From Monarcha castaneiventris obscurior (taxonomy: Eukaryota > Chordata > Aves > Passeriformes > Monarchidae), in assembly GCA_026261815.1 (NCBI GenBank), contig JAMPIT010000484.1, forward strand, positions 15,846,501 to 15,910,500: 64,000 nt of DNA, written 5' to 3'. The notes under the pieces were generated by a model. It ran no database searches and had not been told where the DNA came from. It was given only the letters and a program-made list of their open reading frames with translations. This document shows, one piece after another, positions 24,273 to 38,900 of the stretch. A program made the position numbers and the translations under genes. The stretch's first letter is position 1, and each line of letters starts with the position of its first letter.

Positions 24273-26534
24273 CTAATCGTGGGAGGGAAATGACTGACAC
24301 CTGGTGAGACATGAAGCTCAGAATGTCTCATTGCCCACCTGTGCTCATACTGACATCATGCTAAAAATCCTGAAGGACATGACAGCCTTGTCCACATTCC
24401 TGTTATAATCCTCAAAATCCTGCAGTCAACAAGGACAAGCTTGCTGAGAAATTAATTTAGCCAAGTCAAATGCCTGTCCAAGCATGGATGCTGCCATATG
24501 GTTTTCCATGTGATTTCACCTGATGTACTTGAAGACACAAAGGAATAAACACAAGCATTTTCTCACTGATGTGCCTGCTGGATTCTACATTATCAGTAAT
24601 ATTATTGTCCCCAACCAAGAACTGTTACCTTCTTCTATAAACCTTTGCAAATCAATTTCTAAACTAGCAACAAAAACTGACTCAGAGCTCAGGCTCCCCA
24701 TGAGCCATTTCCTGTAAGGGACACTCACAGGAGCATCACTGCTCTGACTGCTCTGTGCATGGCACAGCAAGATCCTGGACCTGACCACTTCTTGCTGAGG
24801 ATCTTTTCCGGCACCTCAGGGCTCTGCAGTCTGTGCAGAGCATTAACAGATCACAACACTCTTTGTTTAAACCAGAGTAACATCTTAGACCTCATTTACC
24901 ACAGTTGTATGAGTGCTTTGTTTTATTTTTAATATAATGATAAGCCAAAGTAAGCCTTTGCATACATCTAAGTGCCAATCAGATGTGTATCTCCTGAAAA
25001 TCAGATTCTAGGGTGAGTTGTTGAAAAAGAAGAAGGAAGAACACTGAAAGCCATTGGGAAGAAATGATGACAATAGGGGTCATCTTGGCTTTCAGGAAGC
25101 AAGGAGGATATTGGGAAAGAATAAAAAGACAAGTTGGGTACAAAAACAATGCTGAGGGCACTCTTTGGTGAAGAGCAGGTATTGGATATGCACTGTACTT
25201 AATATTGAAAGAGTATTTAAAGCTGTGTTTGCTCTGTAAAGAACATGAAAACTACCTAAGAGACAGATTAACAACTCATTTAAACAGACATCAAGACAGA
25301 TGCTGAAATAAATTGCAGAATATATAAAGCTGGTACTAATGTAAAAACCACATTCCAATAATCTCATCACTAAGACTCATGGCAGGTAATTTCAGGAAGG
25401 CTGAAGCAAGAGTACTTTACATTGTCTAATCTCAGCTGCAGCCCTCAAAAATTTTTCTCCTACAGTCGTGGTTTGCTGTGGGAGGATGTGGGGGCTGTAA
25501 TTGTCCCACTGAGGGTTTTTGATGGATGATTGTATTTCAGATATCTGGACCTGTGATTCTGTAAGCCTCACTTTGACTTAGCAAAACAAAGTGCTCAGAA
25601 CACTCTGGAAAGAAATGTGAAAATGGCTGGTCCTAAAAAGATGCACTGCAAAAAGAATGGATAGGCTTTTATTTTCTTCACGTAATTTTAAATAGAATTA
25701 ATACACCACAGAAATACAGTGAATTTTACAGAAATCTTGGATGCAGAGCCACTTACTATGAAAGTTAAGTGGAAAAATCAGTAGATCCTCTATGACAGGA
25801 GGAGTCCAGCAAGTTTGTTCCCTACATCACCTTTCTTACATGGATTTTCCTAAAGTGACTGAAAGAAGAGCTGTCCCAAGTCATTCACACAAGGCCTTTG
25901 CCAGAGGTTACAATCAAAGCAGCAAACCCAGACCCACACCTGCTGTGCAAAGCCTGGCACACAAACAGAAATGGGTTTGTTTCTACCTAATGCTGAAATG
26001 GGTTGGTCAATACCTGGTGAGCAGCAGAGCTCAGTTACCAAGTGTTAAACAAGTTCATCTGCCAGAGCTCTTCTCTCTGAGTGCTTGGTCCAACCTGAGC
26101 ACTTGGGTAATGAGCAGCAGGTCCACAACAACCTAATTTTAGTCTTGGTGTCAATCTTTGCAATCTGTTGTTCTTAAATTGCATTTAACCACCATAAATG
26201 GGAAAAAAAATAAACAAGAAACCAAATCGACTGCCCAAATGACAGGACCAGAAACTGTTTTGTTTACACTGTTAGCTCCATGGACATCAATAAAGTTATT
26301 CCTCATTTTCAAGTAAAATCAGCCCCAAGCTATATGAAGTTGACACGATGTGCACAGCTTAGCACTTTGTGAAATAAACAGATCAATAACTGACCTGAAA
26401 ATGGTATTTAGGGGCAGAATTCTTACCTGCAGAGCTGTCCTATTGTCTCCTCCTTCAGTACCACAGAGCACGCTGACTACTTACTGTTTACACAGAACTT
26501 TCTACATTGAGTGCTGAACTCTCAAATCCACCTA

Positions 26535-26559
26535 CTTACCACATGTCATTTGTGGTAAG
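26535..26559. repeat. Short perfect inverted repeat
   Basis: CTTACCACA and TGTGGTAAG form a perfect 9-bp stem with a 7-base TGTCATT loop. It lies in non-coding sequence and no function is inferred. Confidence 0.6.
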
Positions 26560-26769
26560 CAAATGCCAAGCCACTTAGGGTGCTGCTGTTTTTTCAGCAA
26601 GTGACATTTTCAAGGCATCCCCACAACAGCACGAAGATCACTCCACCAGAACTCTGGGGTTACCATTTACCAGATGAGAAAGCAGCAATGGTTTGCACTC
26701 AGAGACTGCTCCATCCTCACTGGGAATGGGATGTGTGACTCAGGAAAATCTGCTGGTTTGAAAGAGTAT

Positions 26770-26795
26770 TTAAAATACACACAGCTGTATTTTAA
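26770..26795. repeat. Short perfect inverted repeat, AT-rich
   Basis: TTAAAATAC and GTATTTTAA form a perfect 9-bp stem around an 8-base ACACAGCT loop. It is one of two such structures within 300 bp. No function is inferred. Confidence 0.55.
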
Positions 26796-29700
26796 GGTTT
26801 CAAATGCTTATATTATACACTATACACAATAGTGATAGGAATATTCTTAAAATCTAGGCCTCCACTTTAAAGCCACTTTGCTGCTTCTCTTAACAGATGC
26901 TGCCTTTACAAAACTGAAACCAACCAGCCCTGGATACAAATTCAGACCAGTCAGTACCCAACCCATGTGTACACTGAGTTGCTGGTTTGGTTTATTTCAT
27001 TCCAGCTGCCTTGATAAGCATCAGGTAACTATTTAATGATGTTACATATGTCATACATATGTGTTCCAAATTAAATCTGTACAAAAAAAAAAAAAGGCAA
27101 TAATTTTTTTTAGATTAAATGTTGGAAGAGGAAATGAAGTTGCATTCTTGACCTTCTTGGATATGAAACTTGTCCTTTTTTTAAATATTCCTCGAGCAGC
27201 CAGTTAGCTGAAGATAATGCCATATGTTCAAAGTGAACAAGAACTTCTTCCCCAAAGAGCAATGTTAGGACTACTGGGGCTGCAAAAGGAAGAAATATTT
27301 GACTCCCTGCCAGTCTCTGAGCTCCCAGAACAGTGCTGGTTGTGGCTCTGAGAACCGAGCTCCACACCAGAGCAGCTATTTATTTTTGTTAACTTGTTCA
27401 CGGTTTCCCAACTTTGCAACTCACACTATTATAAAATTCCAGCCTTCCCATCTTTCTTTGGCTACACCTTTTCCCCCAGCAGAAGTGGCTTACAAATGAT
27501 ATTCATAGTTTTACTGCACACTTGTAACATTCATTTTATAGCATTAGCTTGAGTATCAGCACCCAGGAGTACTAACATTGAACAAAGAGCCAAGTTTCTT
27601 ATTTATAATTCATTAAGTCTTGAAGACATTTCCAGTTATATTTGCCAATGAATTTAGGGATCCTGGATGGAAGCCTTTAAACATCTTTAATCTTTCAACC
27701 CAGTCTTGTGATCCATAAAGCTCCTTTTTCATCCAAAACTTTTATTACCTTCAACTGATATTCTGACATGTTAGTTCCCACCACTGCAAACACTTGAGGG
27801 GCGTGGAATTGACAGTACAGCTGTAAATCAGTTAAGAGTGAGACTTCTTTTATCCTAAGGATAGAATATAAATCCTAATTGGAAGCTCTGGTGTTGTAAA
27901 GAGCCCCTAACACTGGATTTGTCTTGTCAGCTTGGACTATGGATATGGCACCTGAGAACTTAGTTCATAATCAAAGTACAGAATACACAAAATTAGCTCC
28001 AGGCACACAGGAGGCTCCATTACTCTGAAGTTTCTCAAATGGCAAGGTACCAGTAAATAGTACCATTTGTAGAGCATTCTCTATTAAAGGGTTTTCCTGG
28101 TGTCATACACACACCCATCATGCCTGGGATTAACCTTAATCCTGGTTTAGGGAACAAAAGTATAATCTCATTTTAAAAAATAGAATGGTGATTTAAAAAT
28201 ATCATCATCATTCTTTTCAGTCCTGATTGGCAGCCTGTGCACAGGCCACTGGACTGGACAGCATTGGGCTGCATCTGATCCACACCAAGGAAATCTAAAT
28301 CAGCCCAGCTGATTAGATCACACTGTTCTGGAGTTACTCACCCTGCCCCATAAAGCTTCTGCTTCCAGCTAAAAGCACATTTGTTATTAATTTTTCCAAG
28401 ACAACTCCTGGGAGAAAACAAGCCTTTCTTTCTGTTTAGATTTTTAAATAAAAAACCACCAAGCAACAAATCCAAGATGCGAGATACACATCCAACAGTT
28501 TTGAGATATACCTGAAATCGATAACTTCTAATTCAGGCCAAGGTAGAAAAATCTCTTAAGTGTTATGAAATAGCCTCAGCACGATATATTTTTAAATGTT
28601 TTTTGGCATCCTTTATTTGATGGCATCCCATAAAACCCATTAAATTAGAGCATCAGAAAAATTCTTGCCAAAAAGATGGCAAGAACTGTGGATTGGAATC
28701 TGGTCCAATCAAAATCTTTTGTGTTTAGATACCCTTGGCGGTGTCACTAGGATTAAAAACCCAGTTACATATCCAGAAACCAATACAATCCGTGAAGGAA
28801 AGGAAATGATACACAAAACCACATCTCTGCTTGCCTGGCCCCAAGATGCTGCTGCCATCTGGGTTTGACCTGAGGTTTGAGCCATGAAAAAAATCCCTTC
28901 AGCACCTTGCCTGCCTTCCTCAGCTCCTTTTAGGGCTGTTTTGGTATCCATGAAAATGCATTGAAATCTTACATTTATTGTGTGAAGGAGATCTTGGAGA
29001 TTCTGAAAACATCCTTCCCTTTCTGTCCCTCATTACTGTTGATGATCTGTACAGATCCAGTCACACTGGAGAACTGGCAAAAAAAACTTCTCTTTGAGGC
29101 TTTGCAAGGCCCCTCACCTGCATCATTGCTTTGAGATGCTGCTTACAGTTCTGCCTCTGCCCCAGAGAAAATACTCTTTTTTTCCTCCCCTGGGGAGAAT
29201 GTCAAAGGGCTTTGTGATAAACAAGTGTGGGTGGGAGCCTGAGGCTCTCCTCCTTGCTTCCCAAGATACAGCCCAGAGCCATAGCCAGCTCCCATGCAAA
29301 ATTGAAAACATATTATTAAAATATTTTTGCAGGCTGCATCTGTTTTCAACACCCACAAACCTGCTCCTGCCCTGATACTGCTGCCTACTGATGTGTTTCA
29401 GCTTTCGATAGAAATCATTCTAGGGAAGAAGGGCCAGCAAGGTTAATGACAGCTTTGATTATTCAGGTTGAGTATGGATGGAGTTAAGGAACTTTCTTTG
29501 TGTGATGGTGAGGTCTCTTTGTGTGTACTTTCACATCCAGTTTTAATAAATAAACAAGCTCAGCCTGTGGTAGTGGGCAAGTTCATTACTGCAAAGAGAA
29601 CTGTCACATGAGAGCTTTAGTGACTCTTCCAAGACCATGCAGCACCTTCAGCAAAATTTATTGGGTTGCTCATTCTTACTGATGCTGTTTGATGTCTTTG

Positions 29701-30509
29701 GGAGGGCTGGAGGTTTTCTGTCCTAGGGTAACTCTGACGTTAAACAGGCCTGGACTAAATCTGTCCATGATCCAACTAAAACTTTGAAATGACAGATTTT
29801 GTTTCTGTAGCTCTGCTTCTTAGACATATTCCACTGAATCTAAACATATCAGTCAATTTTTCCAGTTGCCCAGGCAGTGGTACAATTATTAGAAACTTAA
29901 TTCCAAAACCACTGTACTGAAATTATTTTTAAGAGTTATTGACCTATGCAAATGTAGATTGTCAGCTTGGATTCCTTATGGGTATTGAATATGCAATATG
30001 TATTTTCTAAACCATGTTGACTGAATCTCATGGTCAGCTTGGAACTGGAAAAATGCCAAGAGGTGTTGTTAAAGTGTACAGGACATCACAGTGTCATTTT
30101 CAAAGTTTTCTACAAATTATATGTGAGCTTTTTTTTGGTGCTGCTTCTTTTATTATTTACATAATAATTAAAGCTGATGCCTCCTTAAGTGCAGTTTGAG
30201 AACATTGTAAATAAAAAAGTACATAAAAGTCCAGTCCAATAGTCCCTCTCACTAACAGTTCCTATTACTGCTGAAATGAGAAAGTTACAGCAATCTAGAC
30301 AGTTGTAATTAAAAATCTTCTTTGATGTTCTTTGTCAAGAAAAATAACAGATTTTAAACAAGTGATGAAATGCGGCAGGGGGAAAACAGGATAAAGCTGA
30401 TGTCATCGCTCTAACAAAACATCCAAGTTTATGTATGCTTCCCACACAAACTCAGGAATGGGAAATGGATTTTTCCCCACATCCTAGATACTTGAGGCTG
30501 GCCCTACTT

Positions 30510-30572
30510 CAGCTGGGAAGTTGGACTTGATCTCCCTACCAAGCTAATTATTCCTATTATTCCTATTCTAGT
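30510..30572 (+). mobile_element. Possible degraded CR1 3'-end fragment
   Basis: GGGAAGTTGGACTTGATCTC resembles the GGTTGGACTAGATGATCTC segment near CR1 3' ends. It is followed after a deletion by repeated TTATTCCTA units, which resemble a drifted CR1 tail repeat. The match is short and could be coincidental. Confidence 0.3.
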
Positions 30573-31273
30573 CCCCTTCTCAGCGTACTCCAAAATGGCT
30601 GGAAACTGCAGGAAGGAAGGATTCCTATGACTAAAGCACCTTTCCCACAGTAAGGAGTTCTTTTGCTCCATGACTCTACAATTTAATTTGGTTTGTTCAC
30701 CCCCAGATTCTTTTGTAGAAATGGGGTGAGAGCAGAAGGCATGGTGGCACGTTGTGCCATAGCAATTGTAGGGGGATCAAGTCAACTGGGATCCTGCTTC
30801 CAGGGGTCATAAAATAGGGAATGTCAGCCTGCAAACCAGTCACAAGCTGGAAGTACTTGTACCATGATTTAAATTGCTGCTTAAATTCCCAGACCAAGTT
30901 TCAGAATGAAGATACACTTGCTGAGAGAAAACCTCCTCTGCTCAGGATCAGACTGTCAAAGAAATGGATGTGAGCAAACAGTGAGCAGGTGACTGCCACA
31001 GGTAACGTGATTGAGTGGATTTATACCTTTTGTTCATTAAGGTGTTTTCCCACAATGTTGAAGAACCTCAGCCATGTCAACCCCTTTTCACAAAGTCTTT
31101 CTTTAAATGCTGAGGTCTTGATATTCACAAGGAACTCCAACACAAATTCAGAAGGACAACTACAGCTAAAGATAGAGCAAAGCCAGCAAGTAAAAGCAGT
31201 TTCACTGTGGCCTAAATTAACAAAAGAAATAGCTCACAGAAATACATTTCTTGTCTTTTTCTCCTCCTCACAG

Positions 31274-31324
31274 CAAGACAAGGGAGAGTTCAGTTTATTT
31301 CTCTTACTCTGGATTTGCACAAGG
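31274..31324 (+). other. Exon-like 51-bp segment, plus strand
   Basis: A very strong acceptor (CTTTTTCTCCTCCTCACAG) and a near-consensus donor (AAGG|GTAAGT) bound 51 bases that are open in all three frames. Seventeen codons are too few to show coding. Its phase-1 exit can join the alternative open frame of 32733-32930. It may be an exon of an untranslated RNA or a decoy. Confidence 0.18.
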
Positions 31325-32732
31325 GTAAGTAACACTAGTAACATCACTTGAGTTATTCTGGCATGAACCCAGCACAAGCAAAAGCAAAATTTAGTCCCTT
31401 GTTTGTTCTTTATAAGGCGCCTGACCCTTAGAAGCATCAGCCTGTTTGGAAACAATCCTGTAGCCTTCAAGATAGCAAGGCAAGAAGATCTGACTTCCAT
31501 AAAAAATACAAGTATTCCAAGTAAAGCTGGTATTGCTTTACATTTTACTGACATGAAAAGATGCTGAAGCAAAACAAAAAACCCAGACCTGTAGATGGCC
31601 TAGAAAGAAAACACTCTTGGTGGTTGTATTCTAATACTGAAACTGTTGCTCCATTACTTTTGGGCAAACTGCCTTCTTTTCTTTATTTCCTAATAGAGGC
31701 CACAGTTCTTGCCTAATTGCTTCATGGAAGGATTAAGACTTTTGATAGCTATTTTAAATTGCTGTATTTTATGATAAGAAAACATCTCTCTCTGAAGTTT
31801 CTTGAAGCATGGCTGTAGCAAGAATAGCAATGCAGTCATCCTGTGTGTCATGGCAAGCTCAGCACAGGCTACATTACATATTTTGTACTCTAAAAGTAGC
31901 ACAAAACTTATTGGTTTTGAAGTAAAGACTCAAAGAGGGAGAGAGGGACAAGTGGACTTCCTTTTGTCAAGATTTTCCCCCATGGTGCCAATCATGGCCT
32001 CAAATTCCTTTTCCAGTTTACTCTCTTGAACAGATTTCTTTATAAAACAAATGGAAAGGGACAGCAATGGCACCAGTGAGGGATGGAGCATAAATGATCC
32101 ACAAAGCCTTCCTGTTTCTCCCTGGGGATTGAGCTCATTGTCAAAATCTGAATTTGCATTTACAGCCATATTCCATTTGTGGGGCTTGAGAACATCTGAA
32201 ATCATTCAAGTGATGTAACACCAGATCTTTTTTCTTCCTCTTTTTTCAAAGGAAAGAGGACTAATTCGGTAACTGCCATGGTTCTGACTGCAATCACTCA
32301 TCCAACTGCTTATTTGAGCCTATTTAGTCATTTGGACCCAAAATTCCCAAGTTTGTCAGTGTACAGAAGCCGTCTCTGGAATGCAGACATTGTCTCACAT
32401 GTGGATCTCCTGCTAGAACTGAAACTGCAGAGATCAGTGACCTCAATTAAAAGAACAGTACCAGCTTCCTTCATCATCTCAACTGTTTTGTGCATTTCTT
32501 TGTAGAGATACATTTTACTGATATTTTGGCTAAAACAAAATCCTACAGAAACAGTAGAAACCCACTATTAGCAGAATCTAGTAGTTAAAAATAAATGTAA
32601 AAATAGATCTTTCAAAAAAGTGCAAGAAATACTTGGATTGAAAAAACAGCACACCTGCACATCCCAGAGACACAGGAGAAAACAAAGCCTTCTAATTTCA
32701 TTTAGCTCACCACTGTAAATTCTCCTCCTCAG

Positions 32733-32930
32733 ACACTGACAAAGCATTCTGGTTCCTGCTGCTCCATGGTTCAGGGATGCACAGAGCAGCCCTGGTACAG
32801 CACAGCATCGTTGCCACATACCTGCAACATTGGAAAATGCACCAACTTCAGGAGTCACACAGCATCCATAAGCTTTCTGCAGAGATTTCCCCATACTGTG
32901 ACAGTGACACCTCTATTTGTGGACATCAAG
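32733..32930 (+). CDS. Exon-like 198-bp segment, plus strand, unrecognised
   Basis: A good acceptor (TTCTCCTCCTCAG) and a strong donor (CATCAAG|GTAAGA) bound 198 bases. One frame is open throughout in phase 0 to 0, giving 66 codons with several cysteines and an end of Thr-Pro-Leu-Phe-Val-Asp-Ile-Lys. A second frame is open too, which weakens the case. Parts of the minus strand are open as well. Its orientation is opposite to the minus-strand candidates listed elsewhere, so at most one set is likely to belong to a gene spanning the window. No protein family is recognised. Confidence 0.2.
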
Positions 32931-35900
32931 GTAAGAAGTCCTTACAGAGCATTACTCAGTACACACCAAAGTGCAGTTCAGCACTAATGAACTGGTTCTT
33001 GTCTCACTAAGGGGTTCTGAGCTACAATCAAATAAAAAGTCAAGCAAATTTCTTTAAGGGCAGCTCATTAATGCTGTTAAATTTCACTGCCTAAAAGTCC
33101 CCAGCACTCTGCAGCACATGATGGCTCTGCATTACACTGCATCTGCTATAATTCAATCAGAAAACACAAAGGAAGCAAGAAGATAATGGTCCATTTTAGT
33201 AGCTGTTCAGGATGTCTTGATAAACACTGGCATTTTTCAACAAGTTCCTCAGCACAGCTCTTGACTGCATTTACTGGAACCTTCTCAGTTTTCAGCTGGC
33301 AGTACCTTCTGGCCTTACAGTCACTCACAAAAAGCTCACACTCCTGCCCAATAAGGCATTCTTCCTTTATCCCATATCATCACTACTATTCAAGCCTCTG
33401 AAGCTGCCATATATTAGTGATTTAGCATATGGTGATAAATGGAAGGCAATGACACCAACAAGTCATTGTGTTTCTTCCTTTACAGTTATTTACATGAAGC
33501 CCTTACAGATTCTTACAACAGTAAGCTCTACGCAAACATGCTTTTTAATTATTGGAATCGAAATCTTTTTGAGACAGAAGTCTTAATTGCTTTCTTTGTC
33601 ACACTTTTCAGAATCTCAGCATATCACAAGACAGCCTCCCTCAACTAGGCAAAGTTGGTAGTGAGCAGATGAAACAAATTATTTAAGGTCATAACTGTAC
33701 TAGAAGAGGACCAGACACTTTGTGAGATCAGCTGTTTCCTTCAGATTTTCACCTCTCCATGGTGCAGTTAAGGTCAGAGGAGATCACTTTTCAGTCCTGA
33801 AAAGTCATATGTGCACACATGCTACTGTGAAGGCAGAGACAGGCATAGAAGCACAGCTATATTAAAATATTAAATAGCTATAAACATCCAAAGAAGCTGG
33901 AAAGAAGTAATCAAACACAGGACATGTGCAGTGGCCACACCTCAGCCAAATCAGGCTGGGCCAGCTGAATGCTCACACAGCAGCCAAATAGCTAATTTTA
34001 AGGAAAGATGCACACTTGCTCCTAAAAAAAACCTGGTCTTGCCACAAATCTTTAGTTATGAATAAATAGAGAAGTTACTGCAAGTTTCAACTAGCATTTG
34101 TATGGCCCCACAAGGATTTCTATGAAAACCATTATCTGAGAATAGCAGCAACATGTAAAACCTGTGTTTTAAGGAAGGATGATTGTTCTCAGAAATAACT
34201 TAGCTAGGGGCTAAAATAGATTATTTTCTATGGTAGAGATTGGTGAAATCTTGCTAAAATGTTTCAGTATTCCGAAGTCTAACCAGAATGGACTAAGAAC
34301 TACTGGCAATACATCTAAAACATAATGATGTCACAGTCAAGCCACTGCACCTCATAGCATTAAAGACCACATAGTTTCACACAACTTTGCTCCAGTAAGA
34401 CTATAAATCATTGCATCTCTTCACCTTCTCTCTGCTTGGCTACATTTCTGTAGGGAATTTTCATTCTCTATCCTCCCCCAATCAACCAAATGAAATATTT
34501 ACTGTTGGAGCCATCAGAATTATGAATTAATATGTTTGTGTAATTGCCAAAAACTGGAATACTCACAGAGTACTGCAGCAGAATTAGGTGTGACTGTAAT
34601 CGAGCTGGAAGCTCAAAGCAGGTTGCAGATCCACTCACAAGTCTCCCCAAGCTGATGCTGGCTCCATGCAAAAAGGATCATTAAAACGAGATTTTTAGAA
34701 AGTTGATACATAAACAAGCAAGAAAGAATGGCATAGAGCAGAATTAGATGTGCTTCTAAACAACACTAACAGCTTTCTCCACACAATCCCCACCCCCCTG
34801 CCAGAAGGAGACAGAGATAAAAGACAACAAAAGCTTCAGGAAAGATTCTGATCTAAATCATTCCTGTATGCACAGCTTATAAGTTAATAGATCTATTTTT
34901 ATACCTTTGAGAAGAGGAAAAACAGATGAAGGATTTAAACATTTTTACAAAATGCTAGCAATAAATGGCTTTTTATCAATTGTGTTTGCATGATCTATCC
35001 TTTTCTCTCGCTCTCCAATCCTCAGATATTTTAAATATAGGGTTGAGTTAGAAGCTTCTAATTACAATTGTTTTGGATAATGTTTCACACACTGATACTT
35101 CACAGTTTCTGACTTCCAAGGTTTACATAAGAAATGGGCAAAATGCCATTGTTTTGTGTGCTCAAATCCATTAGAGTACAGGAAGATTAAAATAGGCAAC
35201 TGAAAAGATAATGTGCATCTCTAATACATAACTAAATAAAACTAAAAGTAACCCCACACTCAATGCCCACTTTCCAAATACTGCTATTTGCTCATCTGTT
35301 CTTGAAATCCAAGTCTTACTCACCAACTGGAGGAGAGATTTTGTTTTTCTCCACAGAACGTAAACCCATGTAAGAAAGTTTTAATGCTTTAAACTTTTGT
35401 GCTGTGGTAATCCTAAAAATAAATAGTACATTTTGTAACAGCTTGTAGTCTTATGACAGGAGATGGAACTCACCAGGAGATTCGAAGCAGAGTCATTTGA
35501 AATACTCTTCTGTTGTTCCAAACCAACACTTTTTCTTTTCAAACAATTCTTTGGGTTGTGATGCTTCAGACTTTGAAATGAGTGTCATCCCTGCCAGTAC
35601 CTTGGGTTGGAACCTTCCACCATTCACAGGGGGAATCAAACTGGTGCTGGTTGCTTTACTTCACCTTCACACACACTGATTTTCACAAGGCCTTGAATTA
35701 AAGTCAGGCCCTTCCCTTTTTGCCTTTGGTGACACAGAAAAACATCTCATTCCAGGTAGCCTTAGGGCAAGAGAGTGAAATTTGTCCTTCCTACACAATG
35801 TGTGCTGTTAATGATTATCTAGAGATGTACATTTGTTACAACACCATATATTGAAAGATCATGACAACGAATAGCATCTGAGAAAAGCCTTTAAGTTTGG

Positions 35901-38900
35901 TATTGTATCTAGTTTTTTGAGTCAGACTTGGGTTTTTTTTAATGTCTTACCATTACCAAATAGATCTCAACACTGTCTCCCATGGATGTGTGATCCTCTC
36001 CTTCCCAGCTCTGCAGTAACTATAAGAGCCTAACTTAAGTGATGCTCTGGCATCCGCACTGGATCAGAAAGCAGAGACATGGATTTTCCAGGATTTTCTG
36101 GACATGGATCAATTTCACTTCCATTAATTACTGCCTACTTCCCCATACTCACCTGCAGCTGAAATGGGAGAAGGAGCTTCCTACAATCTTTGAACCACGG
36201 ACCAACAATGCATTTCCAATGGTTTCTTCTCAGGCAGTTTACTTCACCAGTAACTTCACCAATACCTACTAAATGCACCTTACACCTACAGAGGACCTCT
36301 TTGACCCTTGGACATTCCCTTTATGTCCATGTGCCTTTTGTGAAATGACAAGCAGAGAGTGAAGCTGACACAAACAGCCGATTGCCTCGAGACACCAGCA
36401 GCCTGGCTTGGCCTGTAATTTGTATTCTTGCACTGTTACTGCAGGATGATTGCATAGCTATTTACCATGCCATAAAAAGGTACAAGAGACCAAGCCCTGC
36501 CCTTCTTGGTCAGTGCTGACCCTGTAATTAGTGGTGGAAACAATCCTGGGCTAGCAGGAGGGGTGTGATGGGCCATGTTTAGGTGTTCCATGTGTGCCAA
36601 TAAAGCAGAGGGGATGGAAACGTCACTGCACAGGGGAGGAGAAGGGCTGCTGGCACAGCTCAGCCCTGGCAAACCTTCCAGCTCATTAATCCTGTGCCCT
36701 CAGCCCTGCTCTAAAGGCTTGTTTTCTCCACAGTTATTGTGCACTGAAACACGGCCTTGCCATGCACCACAGCACCAGGGGCTGTGCAGTGTCACCGAGC
36801 CAGAGCTGCTCGAAGGGAAGGGAGGTTCTAAGGCATTTAATGCAGCCTAACCATTAGCATAGTTCCTAGAAATACTTACAGGGAGCTGAAAGCTAAGTGC
36901 AAAGACTTTTCTTAAAGAACAGGTTTCATAACTAATTCAATATGCTTTCTAAAGTAAGAGAAAAAATTAATGAAGCAAACAAGTAATGAAGCAATAGAAA
37001 TAAGTAATGAGGAGCAATTTAAATGTACCTAGAGATGATTCCTGTTTCAAATAAATTAATGAGCTTCCAATCACACATCCTGTTATTCACCCATGATTAT
37101 AACTTTTTATTTTCTTCTTTCTTTGCTTGTCTATTTCTTCAAACCTTGAAAAATTAGTTGAAGGTGTTGGCAGCTGAAATTAAATATAAATTGCATTAAA
37201 TTGCACATCAAGCCATCAAATATATAGGACAAATAGATATAAGTTAATGCAGTTAAACCAAAGGTAAAAGCTGTCCAGAATTCTTTTATTTTTAGTATTT
37301 TCATCTTTCTTTATTGTGTGCTTCCCTAAACAAATAAAAATAGCATAGTAAGGTGTGGGACTCTACAAAGAAAATACAATAACACAAAATACACAGCTAC
37401 CCTAACTGAGGAAATGAATTGAGCAGAAAGGCAATTTATGAAGGAAGTTAAAAGGCACTAAAAAAATGTCTGCTGGAAAAAACAGACTGTGAAGAGGCAG
37501 AAAAGAGTTCCATAAACTTCATTCTGTGTCTGTGCAGAGATCACTGAAGTAGAATTTAGTCAGAAAAATGAAGTTACAAGCTTTTTCTCAGCTATCTCTC
37601 TTCTTAAACACACCTATACCACAACCAAAAAATGTTCAGAGCTGAGAAGAGAGTATTTAGTTTCTAATAAGTTCATGCTTCCTACCATGTTATAATCAAG
37701 GCATTGTCAGCAGTAACACAGGACAGAATCCAGAAAATAGAATTGGATTTTCCATTCCTGTAACCTTCAAGAAAAATGGCTGATAGTCTCGGAGAGTCAC
37801 AAGCCATGTATTTTTGCTACATTATTGCTTATTACCATCATTAAGTACATAAAGTCTGTTAAGGAAAAAAAAAAAGCTGTGGAAGGAAGAGGGTGTCAGT
37901 ACCACAAAGTACAAGCAAGCAGTTTGTTTCAGGGCAGGAAAGGGAGGGAGAGTGCATGAGAATGGTAAAGCTTATTCCATTGAAAATGTAAACACAGCAC
38001 AAAATGAAGGGTGGTTAATTCTGGTCCATAGTGAGCCTTTAAAAGGGTAGACTACTGTTTTTAAAGTACCAGTAGCAATTTGCATATGCTTATGGCCTAA
38101 ATCAGAAACTAAACTCTCCTGAAGTACTGGAGACCTAAGACAATACCCCAACATGGCTGAAAAAGCTCCAAATGTTTGAGAACTGTTCTTCTGCTAGGCA
38201 GGTGTTCAACTGCACTGAAGTTTGTTGTCTTTTTTTCAAAGAAGCACTTTGAACACACCACTCACGATGTTCCCTTTGCTCCTTTTCAAAGTAAACTTTG
38301 TTTCCCCAGGCAGTTGGTCTTTCAGGCTTTGTAGTCTTTAATTGCATTTCAAGCAGATATTCTCTCTGTGATGCTCTCTGTGGTGAAACAGAGCACATAT
38401 CGTGACATGTTCCCACCACATATAAAGAAATGCTGTGCTAATATAACCCACTGATTAGTGCCTCCACAAACAGCAAGAGGCTGTTCTCTAATGCTCAGGG
38501 AAAAGACAGGAAGAGAACAACTGTATGACTGTACAACAGAGATCTTGCAGAAAGGCATTAAGCCTCTTCACAGCACTCTTGAAATAGAAAATTCAGTCAC
38601 AAAGAAGACAAGACATGGCTTTTAGATACTCTGAAAACAAAAGGTATTTTTGCTTGTGCACCTAGAGCTATTTGCTATTCTACCTCCCTATCAGCTTCTC
38701 ATCAAAGACTGCCTACACAAATGCTTGATAACAATAGGATCACAGCGATAAGAGTATTCATCATTCCAGCTCAACAGGAAACCAAAGTATGATATTAAGC
38801 AGAAACTGCAGCCTGAGTTCTGCACACAGAGTGTCTGGCTCAACACTGCAACAGCTTCAGCCCAGGTAGTCCTAGTTCACACCTTTAGAGAAGTACAACT

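Larger units (their letters stand above)
24273..30509. other. 6-kb non-coding stretch with small hairpins
   Basis: AT-rich sequence without recognisable genes. Two perfect 9-bp-stem inverted repeats lie at 26535-26559 and 26770-26795, and an ACATATGT direct repeat lies around 27046-27061, followed by an A13 run near 27081. No RNA gene was identified. Confidence 0.45.
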
